Made by a program: the position numbers and the translations under genes. Below are positions 7,474-14,256 of a DNA stretch of 64,000 nucleotides, piece by piece. The notes beneath the pieces were generated by a model. That model ran no database searches, had not been told where the DNA came from, and was given only the letters and a program-made list of their open reading frames with translations. Source of the DNA: Sporosarcina globispora (lineage in GTDB: Bacteria; Bacillota; Bacilli; Bacillales; Cytobacillaceae); assembly GCF_001274725.1 (NCBI RefSeq), contig NZ_LGUF01000007.1:2521282-2585281 (forward strand), read 5' to 3'. Position 1 is the stretch's first letter; every line of letters starts with the position of its first letter.

Positions 7474-7998
7474 ATGTCCGATAAGAATAACAAGATTCCC
7501 TTTAATGAAGATAATTATACGCATAATATCGAACGGAATAACGAAAGGAAACTGGATAGACGGGGATTCATGAAAACTTTGGTTGGTGCTGCTGGTGTAT
7601 TTGCGGTTTCCTCCCTTCCCTGGGGGGCAGTAGCTGCCAAAGAATTAATGGGGCTTGGCGAAAAAGAATATCCTCATAAGAAAATAACAGAAGTAAGCAA
7701 GCTGCCAATCGGCGATGCAGTGGAGTTCAAGTTTCCTGGAGATCATGATGACGCTATTTTAATCCGCTTATCAGAGAACAAATATGTTGCCTATCAGAAT
7801 GCGTGTACACATTTGCGCTGCCCGGTATTTTGGGTGAAGGAGCAAAGTGAAATGATATGCCCTTGCCATCACGGCAAGTTCGATGTGGAGACTGGCTCGC
7901 CAACTGCGGGGCCGCCAAGAAGGCCGCTTCCGGAAATCCAGGTTAAGGTGGAGAATGGAGCAATCTTTGCAGTGAGGGTGAAACGTTATGAAGCGTAG
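7474..7998 (+). CDS. Rieske [2Fe-2S] protein with Tat-type N-terminus
   Basis: 174 aa. Residues 29-34 are RRGFMK, followed by a hydrophobic stretch (residues 35-55), a twin-arginine signal or anchor as in QcrA. The Rieske domain carries C111-T-H113 and C129-P-C-H132, plus C116 and C131 for the usual disulphide, so it should hold a high-potential 2Fe-2S cluster on the outer face of the membrane. No cytochrome b/c1 genes are adjacent. It sits inside the nitrate reductase operon, where a Rieske subunit is unusual and suggests a distinct quinol-oxidation route. GGAGGGATTAGGG precedes the ATG. It overlaps the next gene by 11 nt. Confidence 0.85.
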   Translation: MSDKNNKIPFNEDNYTHNIERNNERKLDRRGFMKTLVGAAGVFAVSSLPWGAVAAKELMGLGEKEYPHKKITEVSKLPIGDAVEFKFPGDHDDAILIRLSENKYVAYQNACTHLRCPVFWVKEQSEMICPCHHGKFDVETGSPTAGPPRRPLPEIQVKVENGAIFAVRVKRYEA

Positions 7999-8179
7999 CT
8001 ATCTGGGTGTCATCATTTTGGCCGCGATATTAATGATGAATATTGTGTTTACCCAATATATGGTCCACCAATACTATTACGAAAACTATGTAAATGTACT
8101 GATTTTCGGCGGACTGAATATTGTTCTTTTTCCCCTGGCTGTATTCGCTTATAAAAAGACGATTAACATGAGGGCGTGA
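7988..8179 (+). CDS. Small two-helix membrane protein, 63 aa
   Basis: Unrecognised. Two hydrophobic segments are evident (LGVIILAAILMMNIVF near the start and VLIFGGLNIVLFPLAVFAY later), giving a hairpin membrane protein with a basic tail. It overlaps the Rieske stop by 11 nt and leads into the next gene, so it belongs to the operon. It may be a structural membrane subunit of the respiratory complex, but nothing in the sequence proves this. Confidence 0.65.
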   Translation: MKRSYLGVIILAAILMMNIVFTQYMVHQYYYENYVNVLIFGGLNIVLFPLAVFAYKKTINMRA

Positions 8180-8184
8180 TTTCT

Positions 8185-8496
8185 ATGAACAGTGAAACAT
8201 ATCTTGATTTTTGTTTTGTAAGAGAACAATCCGGGGATTTTGCCCCAGAAGTTGACCAGTTCCTTTCCGAACTCTTTAAGGGGGTCCGCCTCAACTGGTA
8301 CTTGGATGAAAAGTCTCAAGACGGGATGGACATTGTTGTAGCAGAGATAAAAGGCATGAGCAAATGGCAATCAGAAGAGGAAACCATTGAATTCATAGAA
8401 GAAAATGCAAGTAAATCATTCTGGAAATATCTGCAGGGTTATCAAATGTATATTTATCCTGCTAAAAGAGGGTGCGGCAGCTGTGGAACTCATTAA
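8185..8496 (+). CDS. Unknown operon protein ending in a CGSCG motif, 103 aa
   Basis: Unrecognised acidic soluble protein (MNSETYLDFCFVREQSG) with predicted mixed helices and strands and a C-terminal GCGSCGTH, a CxxC pair suited to metal or redox chemistry. The ATG at 8185 was chosen because AGGGCG lies about 10 nt upstream; an in-frame GTG at 8176 would abut that site. It overlaps the following gene by 14 nt. Tight coupling to a Mo-enzyme operon that lacks a recognisable NarJ/TorD chaperone makes an assembly role possible, but this is only inference. Confidence 0.6.
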   Translation: MNSETYLDFCFVREQSGDFAPEVDQFLSELFKGVRLNWYLDEKSQDGMDIVVAEIKGMSKWQSEEETIEFIEENASKSFWKYLQGYQMYIYPAKRGCGSCGTH

Positions 8497-8758
8497 AAAA
8501 GAAGATTTGGACGGCTTTGTCCGGCGAAATGTGCAGGTGGCAATTTTAGATGAAGAGGGAAATGACAAAGCCCCCTTTGTTCACAAAGAAATAATAAAAA
8601 CCGGGCTCTGCCCAGATGGAACACATTTGCGTATTTATTTTGACCACATGAATTTTTTTGCGGTCCCGCTGACTTCCTCTGTGGAAGCCTCTGACAGCAG
8701 GTGGACTGCCCTTGATCAGAAAGCCGGATTAAAATATGTAATAAAGAAGAGAGCGTGA
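8483..8758 (+). CDS. Unknown operon protein, 91 aa
   Basis: Unrecognised small soluble protein. It begins at a GTG (MELIKKEDLDGFVRRNVQVAI) about 9 nt after GAGGGTG, inside the 3' end of the preceding gene. Features are a central TGLCPDGTHLRIYFDHMN segment, reminiscent of a small beta-rich regulator or ferredoxin-like fold, and a basic C-terminus. One Cys only. Its tight overlap on both sides shows it is translated with the nitrate reductase genes. No function can be given. Confidence 0.6.
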   Translation: MELIKKEDLDGFVRRNVQVAILDEEGNDKAPFVHKEIIKTGLCPDGTHLRIYFDHMNFFAVPLTSSVEASDSRWTALDQKAGLKYVIKKRA

Positions 8759-8763
8759 ACACA

Positions 8764-10272
8764 ATGATAAGAAAAATACAGCTGCCTTTGCAGACGTTAA
8801 ACTTAGTAGCCGGGTTCATGGTTTGGGTGCTGATTTCCTCCCTTATGCCGTTTATTAAAGAGGATATCAATATTCCAGCCGACAAGCTTGCCCTTGTAAC
8901 AGCAGTTCCGGTAATCCTTGGATCGCTGCTTCGCATTCCCCTGGGATATTATGCTAATCAGTTTGGCGCAAGAATAATCTTTATACTGAGCTTTATTCTT
9001 CTATTATTCCCAGTCTATTATATTAGTATAGCTGATTCAATTACTGATTTACTGATCGGGGGATTATTCCTTGGTCTTGGAGGAGCGGTGTTCTCTGTTG
9101 GTGTTACATCTCTTCCGAAATATTATCCTAAGGAGCGCCATGGGTTTGTAAATGGAATATACGGGGCAGGTAATCTTGGAACAGCCATAACCGCATTTGC
9201 GGCTCCGGTTGTTGCCACAAAATTTGGCTGGTCCTTAACCGTACAAATCTATCTTGTCCTGCTCGGAATCTTCATTGCAGTAAACTTCTTTTTTGGTGAT
9301 AAAAAAGAAGTTAAGGTGCAGACGCCGCTTCTGGAACAGATTAAAGGCGTCTATAAAAATGAAAAGCTATGGCTGCTGAGCTTATTCTATTTTATTACTT
9401 TTGGATCATTTGTTGCGTTTACAATTTATCTTCCAAACTTCCTGGTAGCTCATTTTGAACTCGATAAAGTGGATGCGGGACTAAGGACAGCCGGATTCAT
9501 CGTCCTTGCAACTGCCATGAGACCGATTGGCGGCTGGCTTGCAGACCGATTCCATTCTTTAATTCTTCTAATGTTTGTTTTTGGAGTTTATACCATCTCT
9601 GCAGTGATTCTTTCTTTATCTCCATCAATTACATGGTATACATTCGGGTGCTTAAGCATTGCACTATCAGCAGGAATTGGGAATGGTGTTATCTTTAAGC
9701 TGGTGCCTATGTACTTCCAGAAACAGGCCGGTATCGTAAACGGTATTGTTTCTGCAATGGGCGGCCTGGGCGGATTTTTCCCGCCGCTGATATTGACCTT
9801 GTTATTTAATATCACTGGCCATTATGCGATTGGTTTTATGGCATTGTCTGAAGTGGCGCTCGCAAGCTTGATTCTGGTTGTTTGGATGTACTTCCAAGGT
9901 AAAATGGAAATTGCGAGCCAGGTGATTGATCATACAATTGAAGGGATTCTGGTAACAGATAAAAGCGGAAAAATAATCTCTGTAAACCCTGCTTTCACAG
10001 AAATAACCGGTTATAAGGAAGAAGAAGTAACCGGTAAAAATCCAAATATTCTTAAATCAGGAAAGCAGACTAAAGGCTTTTACCAGGACTTGTGGACATC
10101 AATTGAAAAAAATGGATTCTGGCAAGGAGAAATATGGAATTGCCGCAAAGATGGAGAAGAATATCTCCAATGGCTTACCATAAGTGCAATTAAAAATGAT
10201 GCTGGAGATGTAGTCCAATATGCTGGCATGTTCAGCGACATTTCCAGCCATCGGGTAAAAAAAGCAAAATAA
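8764..10272 (+). CDS. narK: NarK-type nitrate/nitrite transporter fused to a C-terminal PAS domain
   Basis: About 502 aa. Residues 1-380 form a 12-helix MFS transporter with NarK hallmarks: a Gly-rich nitrate-signature stretch (GLGGAVFSVGVTSLPKYYPKERHG split over helix 5) and a second one in the C-half (MGGLGGFFPP). Residues about 385-502 form a complete PAS domain with PAC motif (GILVTDKSGKIISVNPAF, then DGEEYLQWLTISAI). A PAS fused to a transporter is unusual. The next gene encodes a kinase core without a sensor, so this protein may serve as a transporter-receptor. ATG 8764 was chosen over GTG 8755 on ribosome-site spacing. The stop lies within an 11-bp tandem repeat. Confidence 0.85.
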   Translation: MIRKIQLPLQTLNLVAGFMVWVLISSLMPFIKEDINIPADKLALVTAVPVILGSLLRIPLGYYANQFGARIIFILSFILLLFPVYYISIADSITDLLIGGLFLGLGGAVFSVGVTSLPKYYPKERHGFVNGIYGAGNLGTAITAFAAPVVATKFGWSLTVQIYLVLLGIFIAVNFFFGDKKEVKVQTPLLEQIKGVYKNEKLWLLSLFYFITFGSFVAFTIYLPNFLVAHFELDKVDAGLRTAGFIVLATAMRPIGGWLADRFHSLILLMFVFGVYTISAVILSLSPSITWYTFGCLSIALSAGIGNGVIFKLVPMYFQKQAGIVNGIVSAMGGLGGFFPPLILTLLFNITGHYAIGFMALSEVALASLILVVWMYFQGKMEIASQVIDHTIEGILVTDKSGKIISVNPAFTEITGYKEEEVTGKNPNILKSGKQTKGFYQDLWTSIEKNGFWQGEIWNCRKDGEEYLQWLTISAIKNDAGDVVQYAGMFSDISSHRVKKAK

Positions 10273-10317
10273 AAGAAAAATAAAAGAAAAATAAAAGAAA
10301 AATAAAAGAAAAATAAA
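10266..10317 (+). repeat. 11-bp tandem repeat, about 4.7 copies
   Basis: Unit AAAATAAAAGA repeated head to tail. It begins at the end of the narK-PAS coding sequence and supplies its TAA stop (10270). Each unit contains TAA and successive copies fall in different frames, so all three frames are closed. It ends 6 nt before the kinase ribosome binding site. Confidence 0.9.
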
Positions 10318-10338
10318 GTCATAAGGAGGAGGGATGAA

Positions 10339-10986
10339 ATGGAAACCCAGCCAGCAAAGAATATTAGTTCATATATTATTCAATCTCAGGAAGATGAGAT
10401 CAAGCGCATCGCCCTGGAGCTTCACGAAGGGGTAGGGCAGACGCTTTACAGTTTATATACAGGCATGCAATTCATTCAAACAGCTGTCGATCAGCCTGAG
10501 ATGAAAGGCTATATAGGAGATATGGCACAAATGATTGAAAAAACAATCCAGGAAATCAGGCTTCTGGCTGTGGAATTGCATCCCCCTGCTCTAGGTACCC
10601 TCGGTCTGCTGCCGGCCCTGAAAAGTTATTTGAAATTATACACTTCCACATATGGAATCTTGGTTGAGCTCCAAAATGAGGGGATGGAAGTGCAAATCAG
10701 TGAAAGGGAAAGCATCACATTGTTCCGTGTTTGCCAGGAGGCTTTGGCAAACATAGCCAGATATGCTGATACGATGAATGCAGTCATCTCCCTTCACTGG
10801 AAACCGGGACAGCTTTCAATCAGTATAAAAGATAAGGGGAAGGGCTTTGATGTAGATGCTGCGATGAAAAAATCGTCTGGCCTTGCTGCCATGATTGAAA
10901 GAATGTTTTTAATCAGCGGCAAATGTGTCATCAGCTCCAAAATCGGTGAAGGGACTTCAATAGATATCACCCTTCCGGTATACTAA
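10339..10986 (+). CDS. NarL-group histidine kinase core without sensor domain (NreB-like)
   Basis: 215 aa. It consists almost entirely of a HisKA_3 dimerisation domain with H-box ALELHEGVGQ (His near residue 28) and a HATPase_c domain (N-box EALANIARYAD, G-boxes DKGKGFD and GEGTS). No PAS, GAF, Cys-rich or membrane sensor region precedes it. NreB kinases of Staphylococcus carry an N-terminal [4Fe-4S] PAS domain; here the only PAS nearby is fused to the transporter just upstream. AAGGAGGAGG lies 6 nt before the ATG. A hairpin and an intergenic repeat separate it from the response-regulator gene. Signal input by protein contact is inferred. Confidence 0.8.
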   Translation: METQPAKNISSYIIQSQEDEIKRIALELHEGVGQTLYSLYTGMQFIQTAVDQPEMKGYIGDMAQMIEKTIQEIRLLAVELHPPALGTLGLLPALKSYLKLYTSTYGILVELQNEGMEVQISERESITLFRVCQEALANIARYADTMNAVISLHWKPGQLSISIKDKGKGFDVDAAMKKSSGLAAMIERMFLISGKCVISSKIGEGTSIDITLPVY

Positions 10987-10996
10987 AATTATACTT

Positions 10997-11030
10997 AACA
11001 AGGGGCCCTGTGCACAGCGGATCCCTTGTT
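10997..11030 (+). terminator. Hairpin after the kinase gene
   Basis: AACAAGGG/CCCTTGTT stem with an inner CTGTGCACAG palindrome. No T run follows directly, so it may be an attenuating or processing hairpin rather than a full terminator. Confidence 0.4.
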
Positions 11031-11088
11031 GCCTATTAAAGAAAATTTTTTATTCACGAGAATTTATTTCTTTGTACTTCGAGAACAG

Positions 11089-11332
11089 TCTAGCTCCAGC
11101 GCCTGCCCCCTCGAGGTCACAAGCTTGTCTTGTTGCGGCTCCTAGGGACTCGAGACATAAGCCAATCCCTTCCAGAAGGAAAGAACACCTTCTTGCAGTG
11201 CTCGTCTTATGCTTGTCGTCCCTGAGCAGTCGCCTCCACATTTCGGGCACCCCCCCCAAAAAGGCAAAGAACGCCTTTCCGGGAGGCTCGTCTTGTGCTT
11301 GTTGGGGGTGGGCAAGGCGCTTGCGCTATTCT
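11089..11332 (+). repeat. Intergenic repeat element, copy A
   Basis: Starts TCTAGCTCCAGCGCC and ends near GGCAAGGCGCTTGCGC, so its ends are imperfect inverted repeats. By reading, 11103-11246 matches 62695-62838 on the opposite strand at 143 of 144 positions. It is more GC-rich than its surroundings and splits the kinase-regulator gene pair. No convincing gene lies in 10987-11364. Confidence 0.85.
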
Positions 11333-11364
11333 TGTACGGACAAATGGCAAAGGGGGAGCCGGGC

Positions 11365-12018
11365 TTGATCAATATTTTACTTTGTGACGATCACGCAGTA
11401 GTGAGAATGGGCTTGAAAATGCTTTTAAATAACCATGAAGACATGCAGGTGGTTGGTGAAGCTTCAGAAGGCAACGAGGGCATCCGGCAGGCTCTTGAAT
11501 TAAAACCTGATGTGGTCGTAATGGATTTGAGCATGCCGCATGGGAAAGATGGAATGTCAGCAACTTCAGAATTGAAGAAATTAATGCCGGAAGCAGCGAT
11601 TCTGATTTTGACCATGCATGATGATGAAGAATATTTATTCAGGGCAATTCAGGCTGGTGCCTCCGGATGTATTTTAAAAAGTGCCCCTCATGTTGAACTG
11701 CTGTCAGCAATCCGGTCTGTTGCAAGCGGGAACGCATATTTGCATCCTTCTGCAACAAAAAGGCTGATGGAAGAATATATCGGAAGTGTAAAACATGGGA
11801 ACACTGACACTTTCAACCTTCTTTCCGACAGGGAGAAAGAAGTGCTTACATTAATAGCAAAAGGGTTTTCTAATAAGGAGATTGCGGAACAGCTTGTGAT
11901 TAGTGTAAAGACAGTTGAAACCCATAAAGGCAATTTAATGGAAAAGCTTCAGATGAAAACAAGGCCAGAACTTGTTGCTTTTGCTTTAAAGAAGGGGCTG
12001 CTTGGATATGGAATATAA
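11365..12018 (+). CDS. NarL/NreC-family response regulator
   Basis: 217 aa. The receiver domain has the acidic pair D8-D9, phospho-acceptor D54 (VVVMDLSMP) and the conserved Lys in ILKSAP (near 104). The C-terminal LuxR/GerE HTH is clear (LSDREKEVLTLIAKGFSNKEIAEQL, residues about 150-175, then SVKTVETHKGN). The TTG at 11365 is the start: GGGGGAG lies 7 nt upstream, and the product begins MINILLCDDHAVV as NreC proteins do. Longer versions would read into the repeat element. It overlaps the GAF gene by 11 nt. It probably binds the phased operators at 3559-3592 when phosphorylated. Confidence 0.88.
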   Translation: MINILLCDDHAVVRMGLKMLLNNHEDMQVVGEASEGNEGIRQALELKPDVVVMDLSMPHGKDGMSATSELKKLMPEAAILILTMHDDEEYLFRAIQAGASGCILKSAPHVELLSAIRSVASGNAYLHPSATKRLMEEYIGSVKHGNTDTFNLLSDREKEVLTLIAKGFSNKEIAEQLVISVKTVETHKGNLMEKLQMKTRPELVAFALKKGLLGYGI

Positions 12019-12460
12019 GGGGTGCAGCCCGGGAGAAAGCAAACATATTGCTCAGGCTTGTGAAAAGGTGCTAACAGAGCTGGAATGTGATTTTGTTGGA
12101 TTGGCACTGCAAAATACTGATGGCTCGGATGTAAGATGGCATTATTCTGCAGGAAATATCAACGAAAAATATAAGAGGATTACAGTACGGTATGGCAAAG
12201 GCATTGCAGGAAAGGTGATTTCAACAGGCAGGCCGATGTACGTTGAGAATTTCCCTGAAAATATCGCAGGGAAAGCATTGGAATACCCGATTATGCTTGC
12301 TGAAAGCCTGAAGAATGCATATGCTGTTCCCATTCATTTCAAGGGTATTCCAAAAGGAGTCCTCTTAATTGGGAACAGGTCTGACCAGCCCATTAATAAA
12401 AATGAGCAAATCACTGCAGGGAATGCAGCCAGGACACTTGAACAGAAGCTGAATAATTAA
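12008..12460 (+). CDS. GAF-domain protein, NreA-like nitrate receptor
   Basis: 150 aa, a single GAF domain (residues about 12-148: CEKVLTELECDFVGLAL, then RYGKGIAGKVISTGRPMYVENFPEN and PIHFKGIPKGVLLIGN). In Staphylococcus, NreA is a free GAF protein that binds nitrate and controls the NreB kinase. Position between an NreC-like regulator and a HisKA_3 kinase supports the same job here. The ATG at 12008 overlaps the regulator stop by 11 nt; a TTG at 12002 is an alternative. Nitrate binding itself cannot be read from the sequence. Confidence 0.75.
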   Translation: MEYKGCSPGESKHIAQACEKVLTELECDFVGLALQNTDGSDVRWHYSAGNINEKYKRITVRYGKGIAGKVISTGRPMYVENFPENIAGKALEYPIMLAESLKNAYAVPIHFKGIPKGVLLIGNRSDQPINKNEQITAGNAARTLEQKLNN

Positions 12461-12485
12461 AATAATTGCAACTGGAGGAAGCTAA

Positions 12486-14213
12486 ATGGACAGGAATAAT
12501 CAGTTGCCTAAAAAAAGAGAGATTGCTCCTGATTCCAGTGATGCAACGATTCTTGTTAATAAGTTTGGGAACATCTCCTATGCGAACCGGCAGGCACAAG
12601 AACAATTCGGATATAGGGAAGGTGAGCTGCAGGGGAAGAGTCTAAAAGAACTGCTTCCTGAAATCTCTCTGCATCAGACAGAAGAAGGCAAAGTGGTTCA
12701 CCAATATGGGCAGCATCGCCATGGACGGGTTGTTTCTATCTTTTATAGAATTAATTTTTTCCAGCTGGGTGAAGAAAACTATTATTTGATCGTCTTTCAA
12801 TCAGTAAAAGACCGGTCCCGATTAAAGAGGCAGCAATCATATCCATTAAAGGAATTGGTTGACCTGCAATTTGCCCTGGATGAATCGACAATTGTGGCCT
12901 TTACAGACAAAAAAGGAAAAATTACTTATGTTAACGAGAAGTTCTGTGAGGTGTCGAAGTATTCTGCGGATGAACTGATTGGTAAAGACCATAAAATTAT
13001 CAACTCTTCATACCATTCCAAGGGTTTTATGGAAAACCTTTGGAAAACCATCTCGAGCGGGAAAGTCTGGCGCGGAGAAATTAAAAACAAAGCAAAAGAC
13101 GGAACGTATTATTGGGTAGATACCACGATCGTTCCTTTCATCGATGATCAAGGAAAGCCATATAAATATCTGGCCATCCGGAAGGAAATTACTGAATATA
13201 AGCGCGTTGTCGAGGAGCTTAAAAATTCCTTAAACGAGCTGATTGATTTAAAGTTTGCACTAGATGCTTCATCCATTGTGGCAATTACAGATCAGAAAGG
13301 CACAATTACTTATGTGAATGATCAATTCTTGAGCATCTCAAAATATTCACGAGAAGAATTGCTTGGACAGGATCATAGAATTATCAACTCAGGTTATCAC
13401 TCCAAAGAATACTTCAGAGATTTGTGGAAGACCATTTCTTCCGGGAAGGTTTGGAAAGGGGAAATCAAGAACAGAGCTAAGGATGGAACGCATTATTGGG
13501 TGGATACCACGATCGTCCCATTCATTAATGAAAAGGGAAAACTCTATCAGCATCTTGCTATTCGCCATGAAGTCACACAAAGAAAAAATGCGGAAGAAGA
13601 ACTGCAAAAAATGATGACAAGGATAATTGATGTTCAAGAAGATGGACGGAAAAGGCTGTCGCGGGAACTTCATGATGGGATAGGACAGAATTTGTACAGC
13701 CATCTGATTACCATTAATAGGCTTCAGGCAGAACTAAGCCATCCTCTCCTTGACCAAATGCAGGATGAAACTGCTGAAATCATTGAAGAGCTGCGTGACA
13801 TTTCATGGGAGCTCCGTCCTTCTGTGCTTGATGATCTTGGTCTGATACCCGCGATTCGATCCTACCTGTGCCGTTTTTCAGAACATCATAGTATCAATGT
13901 TCATTTTGACTGCTACCTGACTACTCGTCTTAGTTCAAATAAAGAAATCACAATCTACAGGATTATTCAGGAAGCACTTACAAATATCAGGAAATATGCT
14001 GATGCAGATGAAGCAGCAGTCACGATCAGGCAGATGGAAGAAGAACTCCGTATAGTCATTGAAGATAAAGGTAAAGGGTTCAATATTAAGGAAGTTTCAA
14101 GAGGTGTCGGTCTTTTTAGTATGGAAGAAAGAGCAAAAGCTGCTGGAGGTTCCATAAACGTAAATTCAGAAGAAACTAAAGGGACAAGAATTGTACTTGA
14201 AATTCCATTATAG
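12486..14213 (+). CDS. Histidine kinase with three PAS domains, HisKA_3 type
   Basis: 575-aa soluble kinase. PAS1 covers residues about 15-120, PAS2 about 127-245 and PAS3 about 255-373. PAS2 and PAS3 are tandem duplicates 128 codons apart, both with the HKIINS/HRIINS and YYWVDTTIVPF-type motifs. Then a HisKA_3 domain (RELHDGIGQ, His near 394) and HATPase_c (EALTNIRKYAD, DKGKGFN, GVGLFSMEERA). It has no membrane segment. It is the second kinase in the cluster with only one response regulator, so both may feed the 11365 product, or one may act as phosphatase. GGAGG lies 8 nt before the ATG. A terminator overlaps the stop. Confidence 0.88.
   Translation: MDRNNQLPKKREIAPDSSDATILVNKFGNISYANRQAQEQFGYREGELQGKSLKELLPEISLHQTEEGKVVHQYGQHRHGRVVSIFYRINFFQLGEENYYLIVFQSVKDRSRLKRQQSYPLKELVDLQFALDESTIVAFTDKKGKITYVNEKFCEVSKYSADELIGKDHKIINSSYHSKGFMENLWKTISSGKVWRGEIKNKAKDGTYYWVDTTIVPFIDDQGKPYKYLAIRKEITEYKRVVEELKNSLNELIDLKFALDASSIVAITDQKGTITYVNDQFLSISKYSREELLGQDHRIINSGYHSKEYFRDLWKTISSGKVWKGEIKNRAKDGTHYWVDTTIVPFINEKGKLYQHLAIRHEVTQRKNAEEELQKMMTRIIDVQEDGRKRLSRELHDGIGQNLYSHLITINRLQAELSHPLLDQMQDETAEIIEELRDISWELRPSVLDDLGLIPAIRSYLCRFSEHHSINVHFDCYLTTRLSSNKEITIYRIIQEALTNIRKYADADEAAVTIRQMEEELRIVIEDKGKGFNIKEVSRGVGLFSMEERAKAAGGSINVNSEETKGTRIVLEIPL
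12864..13590 (+). repeat. Intragenic PAS duplication, 384-bp period
   Basis: Codons for LQFALDESTIVAFTD (from 12864) and LKFALDASSIVAITD (from 13248) start two PAS-PAC units 384 bp apart. Both DNA and protein remain close, for example around WKTISSGKVW and YWVDTTIVPF. Confidence 0.85.
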
Positions 14214-14244
14214 AAAAAGCTGCCGATTTTTGGCAGCTTTTTCT
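14211..14244. terminator. Bidirectional terminator
   Basis: Perfect 14-bp stem TAGAAAAAGCTGCC/GGCAGCTTTTTCTA with a 7-nt loop. It overlaps the kinase stop codon and serves the convergent chrA gene as well. Confidence 0.9.
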
Positions 14245-14256
14245 ATAGTCCAGTTA

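Noticed and set aside
7474..7998. Rieske protein as part of a normal bc1/b6f complex
   Set aside because: No cytochrome b or c1 genes are adjacent, and the gene overlaps others of the reductase operon.
10270..10339. Slippage in the 11-bp repeat fusing NarK-PAS to the kinase
   Set aside because: TAA stops occur in all three frames within the repeat, so copy-number change cannot create a fusion.
11209..11364. Longer response-regulator start at 11209
   Set aside because: The added 52 codons read the repeat element, while NreC-type proteins start at the receiver domain; a TTG with a good site exists at 11365.
11050..11372. Several open frames of 69-98 codons on both strands across the repeat element
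   Set aside because: They lie wholly in the GC-rich repeat element, lack ribosome sites and have no protein-like composition; copy B has similar chance frames.
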